Origin: an uncultured Bacteroides sp.
GTDB lineage: Bacteria > Bacteroidota > Bacteroidia > Bacteroidales > Bacteroidaceae
DNA length: 64,000 bases
Direction: 5' to 3'
Assembly (NCBI GenBank): GCA_947574505.1
Contig: CANPJW010000007.1
Span: 1-64,000, forward strand
In this document: positions 19,577 to 27,559 of the stretch, in pieces
Layout of the letters: each line of letters starts with the position of its first letter
How positions within the stretch are numbered: position 1 is the first letter of the stretch
Notes under the pieces: generated by a model
Seen by the model: only the letters and a program-made list of their open reading frames with translations
Told to the model about the DNA's origin: nothing
Database searches by the model: none
Program-made: the position numbers and the translations under genes

Positions 19577-20833
19577 TTATTTCATTTCTTTATTCCAACC
19601 ATCATAAATATCTTCCCAATTATCACCTAAGCCAACCCTTATGCCGAAAGCGTTGTAACATTGTTGTACCGTTTCTTTCGGTGGTAAGTATCTCCCGTCA
19701 CTTAACATTATATAGCCTTCGTTTATTTCTTGTTGTAGCAGATTTATATCTACTGGCATGATTTCATCAGGGAACAGCACCACGTTTCCTTTACTCGTTT
19801 GATAACTGACTCTTGGTAGTTCAAAATGCCCTCTCTGTCCGGTCAATAAAGAACAGATTCCGATTTCTCCGGTAATGAGATGAACTTCCGTGTTTGGCGC
19901 ATTTATAACCATAAAGTAGGCGTTATCGTCATTTTGGAAATGATTTACTACTCTGCCCACCCTTTCTGTATCACATCTTCTCATTCTCTCATCCCAAAGA
20001 TGTCCCAAATCATCATGGAACCGGATATAATCTCTTACTTTATCCCATGTTCTTACAGACAAAAATTTCATAGCAGGTAGAGTAAGAGTTTTCTCTACAC
20101 CATTATCATATTTAAGTTCATGAGTAAAGTAATGTTTTCGTGAGCCGGTAATGTGTATATCCGTAACATCAAAGTTCTCATCATATCCGTTTTCGGTGGA
20201 ATATTCTTCAAGAACAACAATATCACTCTGCACGATTTCATCAACTATCTTTTGAAACTCATTATAGGCATTGGTTAGCAGGTTTTCGGTATTCATGTTG
20301 TCCTGCATGGGTATTTGTGCAACAAGTCTTATCGGGTATTCATTATGTTCTGTGCCATAGCACATATTTTCCACAATACCACAGTTAACCTTTCCGCATC
20401 TTTCATGAAAGAAGTCCATTGTACGCAATACATCTTGGTTACTTAATTTCGTGGGTTGGGTGACAAATAGCACGTAACTTACTTTTACCCTACTAAGAAG
20501 TTCAATATGTACGTTTGTGACACTTGGAGGTGTGTCAATAAGAACATAATCCGGGTTGATGGAGTGTATTTTCTTTTTAGCCAGTTCAAGATATTGTCTT
20601 ACCATTGATTTTTCCAAGTAAATAAACTTAGAAAACATATTCCCGGAAGAGTGTACCCAAATCGTTTCATGCGGATGCTCGCCTTCAAATTCAGTGTTCA
20701 TTGATGGGGTATTTATATCTGCATCAATGATAAACACCTTATTCCCTTGTTTTGCAAGTAATCTCGCTATATTTGCGGTTGTTGTGGTTTTGCCTACGCC
20801 GCCTTTGCCTGAATATATTATAATAGCTTTCAT
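19577..20833 (-). CDS. ParA/MinD-type P-loop ATPase
   Basis: 418 residues. The N-terminal 200 are a deviant Walker A ATPase: SGKGGVGKTTTTANIARLL, VFIIDADINTPS, and VLIDTPPS as Walker B. The C-terminal half is not one I recognise. ParA-type ATPases segregate plasmids and some episomal phages. I see no ParB-like gene next to it, although the small RHH-type protein at 22240-22413 could be a centromere binder. Together with the adjacent recombinase it suggests an episomal stage. Confidence 0.8.
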   Translation of the reverse strand: MKAIIIYSGKGGVGKTTTTANIARLLAKQGNKVFIIDADINTPSMNTEFEGEHPHETIWVHSSGNMFSKFIYLEKSMVRQYLELAKKKIHSINPDYVLIDTPPSVTNVHIELLSRVKVSYVLFVTQPTKLSNQDVLRTMDFFHERCGKVNCGIVENMCYGTEHNEYPIRLVAQIPMQDNMNTENLLTNAYNEFQKIVDEIVQSDIVVLEEYSTENGYDENFDVTDIHITGSRKHYFTHELKYDNGVEKTLTLPAMKFLSVRTWDKVRDYIRFHDDLGHLWDERMRRCDTERVGRVVNHFQNDDNAYFMVINAPNTEVHLITGEIGICSLLTGQRGHFELPRVSYQTSKGNVVLFPDEIMPVDINLLQQEINEGYIMLSDGRYLPPKETVQQCYNAFGIRVGLGDNWEDIYDGWNKEMK

Positions 20834-20862
20834 ATCAATTAAATATTTGGTTCTATATTCAA

Positions 20863-21120
20863 TTAGGAGTCAAGTTTCTTGATAAATTCATTTAATCTAT
20901 CGGCCGAATAATCGGTACCGCCAATTATGAAATAACCATCAACAGCAAATTTGAATGCTTCAATGGCTTTTTGTCTCATTCCTTCTTCGGCTATCGCTAT
21001 TGCTGCATAGGCTTTTGCCTCTGATATGGCATATTGCACATAGCCGGTAGAATCCATTCGATTATCACTTTCCAAATCCAAAGTGTTGCGTCTGATATAA
21101 TCTTTTGCTTTTTGATTCAT
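20863..21120 (-). CDS. Hypothetical phage protein, 85 aa
   Basis: A small protein rich in Ala and charged residues, mostly helical (VQYAISEAKAYAAIAIAEEG). No family recognised. It lies in the leftward early operon, 29 bases upstream of the ParA-like start. Confidence 0.6.
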   Translation of the reverse strand: MNQKAKDYIRRNTLDLESDNRMDSTGYVQYAISEAKAYAAIAIAEEGMRQKAIEAFKFAVDGYFIIGGTDYSADRLNEFIKKLDS

Positions 21121-21135
21121 ATTCTGTTTTTAGGA

Positions 21136-21420
21136 TTATTCTTCTGTTATATATCCTTGTTCAAAATATTCGCTATCATCTGCTCCACTATCGTTTATAC
21201 GTCCGGCATGAAGATACTTAATAGCGTGTTTATAATCGCTACCAGTAGAAAGATGTAATGGTTGTGCATGCTCCATATCTTTTGTTTTATATACACGTAA
21301 TTCATCTCCCTTACCGAAAACACAACAACCGCTTTTGCGCAATTTACTAATCCGAATTGCTATCTCTTTACACAGCTTTTCTTGATTGGCGGTAAACTGA
21401 CCTGTTTTACTATATTTCAT
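21136..21420 (-). CDS. Hypothetical phage protein, 94 aa
   Basis: No recognised domain. It has a basic N-terminal half (CKEIAIRISKLRKSGCC) and an acidic C terminus. Its stop is 15 bases from the next start, consistent with the same operon. Confidence 0.6.
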   Translation of the reverse strand: MKYSKTGQFTANQEKLCKEIAIRISKLRKSGCCVFGKGDELRVYKTKDMEHAQPLHLSTGSDYKHAIKYLHAGRINDSGADDSEYFEQGYITEE

Positions 21421-21437
21421 AGTTAGTTCCTTTCTGA

Positions 21438-21944
21438 TTAAAATTGCTTTATTTGTTTTCTAAATTCGTTCCATTCGTTATTGGAAAAGTTAAAAAGAAA
21501 CCTTTTGCCTTTTTCTTCCCAATCACTTATGGCATAACCTACTAAATAGACTTTTTTAGTGTCTAAATCAAATCCCGTCACCCTATAACGTTTCTCATTA
21601 TCCCGGTACATTGCCCCTTTGCATAACCTTCTGCCTTTGGAGTCTATAAAGGGTTTAATGCTACAGAATGCTTCATAGCTTTGGCAGGCTGAAATATTTC
21701 CCGAAGTAACAGCTTCCCGATAGAAGTTCTCACCATAGCCCTTACCATTGGCGTTGACTCCAAACCAGTAACTACCGCTGAATTTTGAGAATATATTATG
21801 AAAATCCTCTTTGTTGAATTTCATTTGAGAAATTATAGCCAATTTTACTGCCTCATACATGGCTATGTTGACTCGTAAATAAGAATCTGTCTTTTCATTG
21901 TTCCAAACAAATTCTATCAGTTCAAAAGCTTTTGATTTTTCCAT
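21438..21944 (-). CDS. Hypothetical phage protein, 168 aa
   Basis: Starting at the ATG at 21944 (MEKSKAFELIEFVW); an upstream extension of the frame to 22058 overlaps the previous gene's end and is less likely. It has an N-terminal helical part and a C-terminal part with several aromatic beta-type segments (YRVTGFDLDTKKVYLVGYA). Function unknown. Confidence 0.6.
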   Translation of the reverse strand: MEKSKAFELIEFVWNNEKTDSYLRVNIAMYEAVKLAIISQMKFNKEDFHNIFSKFSGSYWFGVNANGKGYGENFYREAVTSGNISACQSYEAFCSIKPFIDSKGRRLCKGAMYRDNEKRYRVTGFDLDTKKVYLVGYAISDWEEKGKRFLFNFSNNEWNEFRKQIKQF

Positions 21945-22009
21945 TATGTTGATTTTAAAAGAGTTCAAATGTTTGCTTGCCTTAATAGTAATCAAGGCAA
22001 GCAAAGCTG

Positions 22010-22240
22010 TTATTTTTTCCTTACATTCTGTATATTCTTGTGTAAATAAATTATACATAAGATAAGGACTATCCCAAACACAACATGCTGAAAATAATCA
22101 GTAATATCACAATGTATTAATCTTGCGCAATAAGCCCATATCCATTCAGGAAGAAGACCATTAATGATTATTATGCACCATGACGCTATAATATATTTCT
22201 TACCTTTGATTGCTTTTACTATTTCAATTATCTGTCTCAT
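22010..22240 (-). CDS. Small membrane protein, 76 aa
   Basis: Two hydrophobic helices (about residues 17-32 and 52-66) separated by a short polar loop, and a basic C terminus. The ATG overlaps the stop of the preceding 57-residue gene (TAATG), indicating translational coupling. Function unknown. Confidence 0.55.
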   Translation of the reverse strand: MRQIIEIVKAIKGKKYIIASWCIIIINGLLPEWIWAYCARLIHCDITDYFQHVVFGIVLILCIIYLHKNIQNVRKK

Positions 22241-22413
22241 TACTTTTGGTTTTGTTGTTCCTTTCGGATCAATTCGTTAATAAATTTACTCATGTTCGGT
22301 TGCTCTCTGACAAAATCAACCAAATCAATATCCAGTCTAATAGCATAGACCTTACTTTTCGTAACCGGTTTGTTTCGGCGATAACTTCTTTTGGTTTGTT
22401 TATTCTCTTCCAT
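22240..22413 (-). CDS. Small ribbon-helix-helix-like protein, 57 aa
   Basis: A short basic N terminus is followed by VYAIRLDIDLVDFVREQPN and SKFINELIRKEQ. This is the strand then two-helix pattern of MetJ/Arc-type DNA-binding proteins. It lies 18 bases downstream of the clamp-like gene's stop and its own stop overlaps the next ATG. A repressor or partition-site binder for the ParA-like ATPase is a reasonable guess. Confidence 0.55.
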   Translation of the reverse strand: MEENKQTKRSYRRNKPVTKSKVYAIRLDIDLVDFVREQPNMSKFINELIRKEQQNQK

Positions 22414-22431
22414 GATGGTTCATTGATGTGT

Positions 22432-24150
22432 TTAATAATTCGTTTGAAATGGTTGTAATTCGGGCTTGTTTGCTTCTTTTGTTCCGTCTCTGATTCGATG
22501 GTTGCCTTTGGTGTGAAAACGTCTGAAATCACTCCGAAATAGTCCATCTGTATTTGTCTTTGGTCGGATTGTTCCCCAAACATATCGCCGTAACAGTTCG
22601 GGCAACATCATGGAAACAAACAGTAACGCTATACATTGGTGATTCAATAGTTCGGGCACAACGATTCGGCTGATAGTTCGTTCATGTTTATGTATGAAGA
22701 TAGGCACCGAGAAAACCAAAGGCCGATCAATATACAATAGTTCGGGTGTGTATGCGCGTACTGGTTCATCTTCTGTTATTGGTTCGGGTACATTTGCGTT
22801 TGTTTCTTCGCTTACTGGTTCGGTTAATAGTTCAGGCAAAGAAATGCCGGATAGTTCGGTTAACATTGTTAGCCTCTGTAATGCTTTGTTTATTTGATCC
22901 TGATAAAACCAACGAGAAATAAAATCTATCAGAGCTACCAAAGCAAAGACAAACGCCGGTGTTTTCGTTTGTGCATCCACATATAAGGCCGGTAAATGTT
23001 TCTCCGGCTCTCTTACCGGTTCTTTTTCCGGGATGGTAGGAACTTTGGCACGATCCAAAGCCTTTATATTACATTTTAAGTTTGGGCAAATAGAATCATT
23101 TATAAAGGCAGGCATAACCACACCGATACGCGCTGTCTTATCATCAAAGACCGCCGCCCGATCAGGTGCAACCAGCCACACGCCACCAGTCCAGCCGGAA
23201 AGCAAGGGGATAACGTTTGATGCAAAGAAACCTAACTTTATATCAATTAAAGCGGCTTTTTCCAATGTTGCACAAAGTTCTTTGTGTCCGTTACTGTCTG
23301 CATCATTATAAGATAAATAAACTTTATTCTCTCCGGCAATAGTACGAAGTGAAAAACCGCTTTTTTTGTTTCGTTTGGCTATTTCTTTTACAAAACCGGC
23401 AACCGCTTTTAATTCGCTTTTCTGAATCTTTATAAATCCGTCTTTTGAAAGATTGGGGTACACAAGCCGGTAATTAGGGAAATATCCGGTAAAATCACAA
23501 ACAAAGGTTTGTTTCTTATCGTTGGTTATTTCTGTAATATTGCCGCCTTCCTGATTACAAACACAAACAGAACACCGGCCAACCATTTCTTTTAAATGTT
23601 TGGGATTGATAAATAATTTTAGGTCGTCAGGCAAAAGCCCGGATGTTTCAATAATTACAGGGTATTCTTTTAATGTACGCCCGTCAGAAGCAACTAAAGC
23701 CGATTTGTAAGGATCAAGATAAATATAATTAAATACCGGTCTTAGAGGATCTTTTGTTACTAATTTAGTGATATTTAGATGTTCCTTTGTAATCCACATA
23801 TCAAAGGAGCAAACAATATTTTCGCGCTCTTCTATTTTGGTAAACCTTGTTTTATTGGCTTGTTTGGTGCCTATCAGCTTTTCAAATTGCCAAACAAGAT
23901 TAAAAACCTGATCCACTGGAAAAGAACATTTAAAGCTGTTTATTTGTACAGTCCTAAAATCCGTTATATTTAGTTTGGCATCAACGCAAAGATATTTTAT
24001 ATTTATCTCGTTGCCGTTGGCATCTTTCAGCTTTGCAAGCTCCGCGGCGGTATAGGTGCCGGGAGCTATTTCTATTTCATTTGTAAAAACGTCGTTTGCT
24101 ATTTTAACCAATTCGGTCAAAATGAGGCCGTTAAATTCTTTTTCATTCAT
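22432..24150 (-). CDS. DNA polymerase sliding-clamp (DnaN)-like protein with proline-rich tail
   Basis: 572 residues. The first 370 or so show beta-clamp features: YLDPYKSALVASDGRTL resembles the DnaN ATDGHRL strand, and TGYFPNYRLVYPN matches the conserved FPNYxxVIP followed by a long helix. This would be a phage-encoded processivity clamp. The last 190 residues are unlike DnaN. They contain PELL or PEPI elements between low-complexity linkers and a basic end, and three PELL elements are exactly 30 residues apart. Another frame at 22583-22430 also reads protein-like, so a frameshift near the C terminus cannot be excluded. Confidence 0.6.
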   Translation of the reverse strand: MNEKEFNGLILTELVKIANDVFTNEIEIAPGTYTAAELAKLKDANGNEINIKYLCVDAKLNITDFRTVQINSFKCSFPVDQVFNLVWQFEKLIGTKQANKTRFTKIEERENIVCSFDMWITKEHLNITKLVTKDPLRPVFNYIYLDPYKSALVASDGRTLKEYPVIIETSGLLPDDLKLFINPKHLKEMVGRCSVCVCNQEGGNITEITNDKKQTFVCDFTGYFPNYRLVYPNLSKDGFIKIQKSELKAVAGFVKEIAKRNKKSGFSLRTIAGENKVYLSYNDADSNGHKELCATLEKAALIDIKLGFFASNVIPLLSGWTGGVWLVAPDRAAVFDDKTARIGVVMPAFINDSICPNLKCNIKALDRAKVPTIPEKEPVREPEKHLPALYVDAQTKTPAFVFALVALIDFISRWFYQDQINKALQRLTMLTELSGISLPELLTEPVSEETNANVPEPITEDEPVRAYTPELLYIDRPLVFSVPIFIHKHERTISRIVVPELLNHQCIALLFVSMMLPELLRRYVWGTIRPKTNTDGLFRSDFRRFHTKGNHRIRDGTKEANKPELQPFQTNY

Positions 24151-24154
24151 AACA

Positions 24155-24295
24155 TTAAATAGTTAGATATTTTACACCAAAGTAAAAGCCTAAAGCAAGG
24201 CAAAAAAGCAAGTAAATAGGAAGCAGCCAAAGACCGCCAAACACGCTAAAGCAGATTAATAAAACTACTATTAGCCAAATAATTACGCCCACCAT
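24155..24295 (-). CDS. Single-helix membrane mini-protein, 46 aa
   Basis: ATG at 24295, stop 24155-24157. Almost wholly hydrophobic (MVGVIIWLIVVLLICFSVFG), forming two close helices. It is one base downstream of the previous stop and four bases before the clamp-like ATG, so tightly packed in the operon. Function unknown. Confidence 0.5.
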   Translation of the reverse strand: MVGVIIWLIVVLLICFSVFGGLWLLPIYLLFCLALGFYFGVKYLTI

Positions 24296-24296
24296 G

Positions 24297-24455
24297 TTAG
24301 AAAGTAGGGTTTTCAAGCTCTTGCAAAAAATCTTCCTCCGTTATACTCTCACATATATTTGAGCCATCAACATAAACACTAAATCCGGTTGCGGTGCGGA
24401 ATACTTCTAATTTGTGCGTTTCTCCGTTTGGAGATTCTATTATATAAGTAGTCAT
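24297..24455 (-). CDS. Hypothetical mini-protein, 52 aa
   Basis: ATG at 24455 follows the recurring leader element CCTTTAAACTTTG. Reads MTTYIIESPNGETHKLEVF and ends ELENPTF. Probably a small beta-alpha fold. No family recognised. Confidence 0.5.
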   Translation of the reverse strand: MTTYIIESPNGETHKLEVFRTATGFSVYVDGSNICESITEEDFLQELENPTF

Positions 24456-24511
24456 AATATCAAAGTTTAAAGGAATACCGGGAAACCGCCCGGCGCGGTG
24501 GAATATTTGTA

Positions 24512-24676
24512 TTATTCATTTATGTTATGCAAATTACAGTTCCAAACGTGCTTAGGAAATGAACCGTCCTTGTTAAGGCTAACAATAGATGTATTATCCC
24601 CGTTATCCTTTATTACATAAACTATAAGTTTTCTAAATCCGTATAATCCAATATGATATAATATCTTTTTCTCCAT
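24512..24676 (-). CDS. Hypothetical mini-protein, 54 aa
   Basis: ATG at 24676, four bases after the stop of the next gene upstream. Sequence begins MEKKILYHIGLYGFRKLIVY and ends NLHNINE. No recognised domain. Confidence 0.45.
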   Translation of the reverse strand: MEKKILYHIGLYGFRKLIVYVIKDNGDNTSIVSLNKDGSFPKHVWNCNLHNINE

Positions 24677-24680
24677 AAAT

Positions 24681-24791
24681 TTAAAATTTGTCTGATTGAT
24701 CGTTTTTATTTATGAAGTCTTTTAATTTCTTGGGATCGGTGCCGGAGATAAACACCACGGCACCGAATAAAAGCAGCATAAAACAAAACAT
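24681..24791 (-). CDS. Candidate membrane mini-protein, 36 aa
   Basis: ATG at 24791: a short hydrophobic N terminus (MFCFMLLLFGAVVFI) then a polar helix with DPKKLKDFINK. Its spacing fits the operon, but a frame this short is weak evidence. Confidence 0.35.
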   Translation of the reverse strand: MFCFMLLLFGAVVFISGTDPKKLKDFINKNDQSDKF

Positions 24792-24800
24792 AGCTTATTA

Positions 24801-25013
24801 TTAATAAAGTGTTGCACGTTGGTATAAACTTTGCGATATAATACCATCTTTACAAAGTCCGTCTTTATATTCTCCGAAAGCTATATTAAAATCCAGTTTA
24901 AAAGAATGTTTCTTTTTGTTGGCTTCTCTTTCAAATTCGCCTCCGAACTCTTTGCAGAACTCCCAAAAAGACCGGCGCAATTCTTTTTGATTGGTTATTG
25001 TGTATTTTGCCAT
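24801..25013 (-). CDS. Hypothetical phage protein, 70 aa
   Basis: A charged, aromatic-rich small protein (SFWEFCKEFGGEFEREANKK). Its ATG is 2 bases from the stop of the 297-residue gene upstream. No family recognised. Confidence 0.55.
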   Translation of the reverse strand: MAKYTITNQKELRRSFWEFCKEFGGEFEREANKKKHSFKLDFNIAFGEYKDGLCKDGIISQSLYQRATLY

Positions 25014-25015
25014 GG

Positions 25016-25909
25016 CTATTTCATTTTAAAAGTTATGCCAGCAGGCAACAAAGAACGGTTAACACAGGAAACGAATTTATTAAAATCGTTCTCCGTTACT
25101 TTTGTTTCGTGGTCTCTCCAATTAAAAACAAGCTCGTTACTATGATCGTAATATATCACATTACTAACTGATAACCCGGCATCAAGAACGGCCAACATAA
25201 CCCGCTTTTCATTTTCGGCCTTTTCTTGTTTCTTTTCACAGTTGTTAATTATTTCAGCGCGTTTTTTCTCGTATGCTTTGCGCTTTTCTTCGTCTTTTCG
25301 CGCTTGTACAGCTTCAGGACGATAATAACCATCGTTTATTCTGTTAGTTATAGTTGTACGTTCTTCGTCCGTCAATTTCAAAGTAAAACGTTCGTTTTCC
25401 GGCTTATATGGGTTTTCCCATGTTTGCCCGGTTAACTCTTCCAGCTTTTTTAAAGCCTCGTTAGATTCTCTTTTCCAGCGTTCAACGATACCAAGCGTAT
25501 AAAGAAGGTATTTAAAGTATTGTTTATCTTCTGCCTGATAAAGCAAATTATATTCTGTTTCCGTGATACGCAAATAGTTAATTGCAGTTTCTTTGCTACT
25601 GTTCGTAATATGATAAAACCCGTTTTCAACTGGGTACATTGGCGCGCCGTAATGATTAGACAAATGAAGATCAACGAACATTTTAAACTGTGGGAAACGC
25701 TTTAGTATTTCTTCATGGCAGCAACCACCAGCACACCAAACGAAATGCCCGTTTTTGCGTTGTTCGTAAATATCTGCCGTTATACTCCAATCGCATATAT
25801 TATTTTTGCAATCATCAGCCAGTAATATTTTAACATTGATTTTAAAGGTTGTCCCGGCTTGAATATATCTTTTTGATACTGTGTAACAAAGTCTATTTGT
25901 AGTAGTCAT
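25016..25909 (-). CDS. Hypothetical phage protein, 297 aa
   Basis: Start at the ATG at 25909, which follows the CCCTTTAAAACTTTG leader element; a longer frame to 25963 runs through that leader. The centre (about residues 180-250) is a charged, coiled-coil-like segment rich in Lys and Glu. The N-terminal part has Cys/His residues (CAGGCCHEEI) that could bind metal. Function unknown. Confidence 0.6.
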   Translation of the reverse strand: MTTTNRLCYTVSKRYIQAGTTFKINVKILLADDCKNNICDWSITADIYEQRKNGHFVWCAGGCCHEEILKRFPQFKMFVDLHLSNHYGAPMYPVENGFYHITNSSKETAINYLRITETEYNLLYQAEDKQYFKYLLYTLGIVERWKRESNEALKKLEELTGQTWENPYKPENERFTLKLTDEERTTITNRINDGYYRPEAVQARKDEEKRKAYEKKRAEIINNCEKKQEKAENEKRVMLAVLDAGLSVSNVIYYDHSNELVFNWRDHETKVTENDFNKFVSCVNRSLLPAGITFKMK

Positions 25910-25983
25910 AATACAAAGTTTTAAAGGGTGAATAATGAAAAGTAAGAAGTAACCCGGAGCCATGACAGCCCCGGAAATAATTA

Positions 25984-26268
25984 CTATTTATTGTTTGCAA
26001 GGTATTCCACGCATTCAATAATGTATGCTGCATGTTCTTTGGCTGCTTGTTCTTTTTCTTGTTTGGTTGCGGTTTTATGATCCTGATCGGAAAGCATTTT
26101 AGCCGCCATCCGGACGATCTTTTTCATAGTGGAACAGTTTGCAAGATATTCAACGGAAGGAGTTAAACCGCGGTTTACTTTTTTCAAAAGTGCATTTTGC
26201 AGCCATTCAGTAAGCGCGTAAATATCGCGAGAATTGCGAATGTAGATAATTAGCAAATTTGTATTCAT
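25984..26268 (-). CDS. Hypothetical phage protein, 94 aa
   Basis: ATG at 26268 after the leader element CCCTTTAATTTTTG. Helical and charged, with HAAYIIECVEYLANNK at the end. A conserved leader hairpin (26317-26365) lies 49 bases upstream. Function unknown. Confidence 0.55.
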   Translation of the reverse strand: MNTNLLIIYIRNSRDIYALTEWLQNALLKKVNRGLTPSVEYLANCSTMKKIVRMAAKMLSDQDHKTATKQEKEQAAKEHAAYIIECVEYLANNK

Positions 26269-26316
26269 AACGCAAAAATTAAAGGGTGAAACTTGGTTTG
26301 TCTTTGTTTTTCCCTT

Positions 26317-26365
26317 AACTTTGCATTTAACGTTGTGGAAGACGTTAGCCGATAAACGCAAAGTT
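26317..26365 (-). promoter_or_regulatory. Leader hairpin with conserved loop, copy 3
   Basis: A 13-bp stem pairs 26317-26329 with 26353-26365. The one pair that is A·C on the plus strand is G·U in minus-strand RNA. The 23-base loop holds CGGCTAACGTCTTCCACAA (minus strand), nearly identical to two other copies at 26711 and 27264. It precedes the gene starting at 26268. Confidence 0.6.
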
Positions 26366-26374
26366 TAAAGGGAG

Positions 26375-26408
26375 GCCGGAGAAGTTAGCGCACTGATCCG
26401 GCTTTTTT
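26375..26408 (+). terminator. Terminator-like hairpin facing right
   Basis: GCCGGA (26375-26380) pairs with TCCGGC (26397-26402), followed by TTTTTT on the plus strand. No rightward gene precedes it, so it may block antisense transcripts. Its loop GAAGTTAGCGC partly resembles the conserved leader loop. Confidence 0.35.
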
Positions 26409-26409
26409 A

Positions 26410-26652
26410 TTAGTATGAAATCTTTTGAATACGATCAAAAGGAATTAACAACGCTATATGTTTATCTTGATAGTGAATCAGTTCAAAACTATTTGCCGTT
26501 GATAGTCTTATAATAGCGGCCTTTTTCGCTGTTTCTTGAAATACATCAAAATGAACCTTTAAACGGTTGCAACAATTTGTGCCTTCCGGGGCTACATGTA
26601 CGGCGTTTAATATTACGCTGTTCTTTCCTGATGTTGTTAAAGTTACTTCCAT
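26410..26652 (-). CDS. Hypothetical phage protein, 80 aa
   Basis: A small beta-rich protein (MEVTLTTSGKNSVILNAVHV; HIALLIPFDRIQKISY). No recognised family. A conserved leader hairpin lies 40 bases upstream of the ATG. Confidence 0.55.
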   Translation of the reverse strand: MEVTLTTSGKNSVILNAVHVAPEGTNCCNRLKVHFDVFQETAKKAAIIRLSTANSFELIHYQDKHIALLIPFDRIQKISY

Positions 26653-26691
26653 ATTATAAAGTTTAAAATTATACTTCTAAAATTGGAAGGG

Positions 26692-26735
26692 AAAGACCGA
26701 TCAAAAAAAAGTGTGGAAGACGTTAACCGATCTTT
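26692..26735 (-). promoter_or_regulatory. Leader hairpin with conserved loop, copy 2
   Basis: A 9-bp stem pairs 26692-26700 with 26727-26735, including two G·U pairs that exist only in the minus-strand RNA. The loop carries CGGTTAACGTCTTCCACAC. The stem sequence differs from those of copies 1 and 3 while the loop is kept. Confidence 0.6.
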
Positions 26736-26748
26736 AACCCTTGTATTT

Positions 26749-27207
26749 TTAGTTTATTCTTTCTATCGTTGCTAATTTATTTAATAATACTACTTTGTAT
26801 TGCGCAATAAATTGATCGTGCCAATCATTCGCCCATGTTTCAGCGTCTTTTTTATTTTCATATAATCCGGTGCCGTTTTTTCGCACACACCAAAAAAGAG
26901 ATATTTCTTTTTTGACTGATTTAGAATTATATGATGAAATAGAGTCTTTATCTATCTGAAAATCTACTTTTGCAAAATGTCCTAAGGTAGAAACAACACC
27001 AGCCATAAAAGAAAATAAATTTTCAATACTATGATCTTTGCGGTATTTTGCCCGTTCTTTTTTCATCTTATTATTGTAGTTTGCTTTCCATTTAGCGCAA
27101 AAATCGAATTTATCTATATCTGTATTTAGATATTCGGTTTCTATTGCTTGATACTCTAAAGAAGTAACGTTAACGCCAGTAAGATGTATAAATTCCTGCA
27201 ATAACAT
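26749..27207 (-). CDS. Hypothetical phage protein, 152 aa
   Basis: Starts at the ATG at 27207 (MLLQEFIHLTG); a longer frame to 27252 would run into the leader hairpin. Mostly helical with a basic middle (KMKKERAKYRKDH). It is the first gene of the leftward operon, behind the promoter at 27304. Function unknown. Confidence 0.6.
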   Translation of the reverse strand: MLLQEFIHLTGVNVTSLEYQAIETEYLNTDIDKFDFCAKWKANYNNKMKKERAKYRKDHSIENLFSFMAGVVSTLGHFAKVDFQIDKDSISSYNSKSVKKEISLFWCVRKNGTGLYENKKDAETWANDWHDQFIAQYKVVLLNKLATIERIN

Positions 27208-27253
27208 AATATTTATATTTAAGTTAATATTTGAATCAGCAGAAGAGAACAAA

Positions 27254-27285
27254 AAACGGGGAAGTGTGGAAGACGTTAGCCGTTT
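27254..27285 (-). promoter_or_regulatory. Leader hairpin with conserved loop, copy 1
   Basis: A 6-bp perfect stem (27254-27259 with 27280-27285) around a loop with CGGCTAACGTCTTCCACAC. In minus-strand RNA it is followed by a run of U, so it could also end transcription. It lies just downstream of the operon promoter and 47 bases before the ATG at 27207. Confidence 0.6.
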
Positions 27286-27303
27286 ATCTCCTTTTCTGTA
27301 TTA

Positions 27304-27311
27304 CAAAGATA
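27304..27311 (-). promoter_or_regulatory. -7 promoter box of the leftward early operon
   Basis: TATCTTTG on the minus strand fits TAnnTTTG. The transcript would start about 18 bases before the first conserved leader hairpin. Confidence 0.5.
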
Positions 27312-27519
27312 GTGATAATATTTGTAATACAAAACAAAATGTACTTTTATTTTTAAGAAAATGAACCGTTTTTGCATTTATTAATATTTGTATAAATAGC
27401 TAATAATCAATCTATTATATAGTTACATAAATATAAATATAAAGCATTTAAGAAGTAATGAAATATTTGCAATATACAGACTTTAAATATGCTTATTTGC
27501 TTTATTTGTAGCCTTTGTT

Positions 27520-27527
27520 TAACTTTG
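27520..27527 (+). promoter_or_regulatory. -7 promoter box of the small-terminase-like gene
   Basis: TAACTTTG fits TAnnTTTG, 32 bases before the ATG at 27560. It excludes the longer frame that starts with a TTG at 27515. Confidence 0.5.
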
Positions 27528-27559
27528 TAGCAAGTTACAGAGCGCGAGACGCCAATATA

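Noticed and set aside
22290..22583. Leftward frame of 97 codons overlapping the end of the clamp-like gene
   Set aside because: Its second half covers the 57-residue RHH-type gene, which has better composition and coupled starts. The first half looks protein-like, so I mention it only as a possible frameshift.
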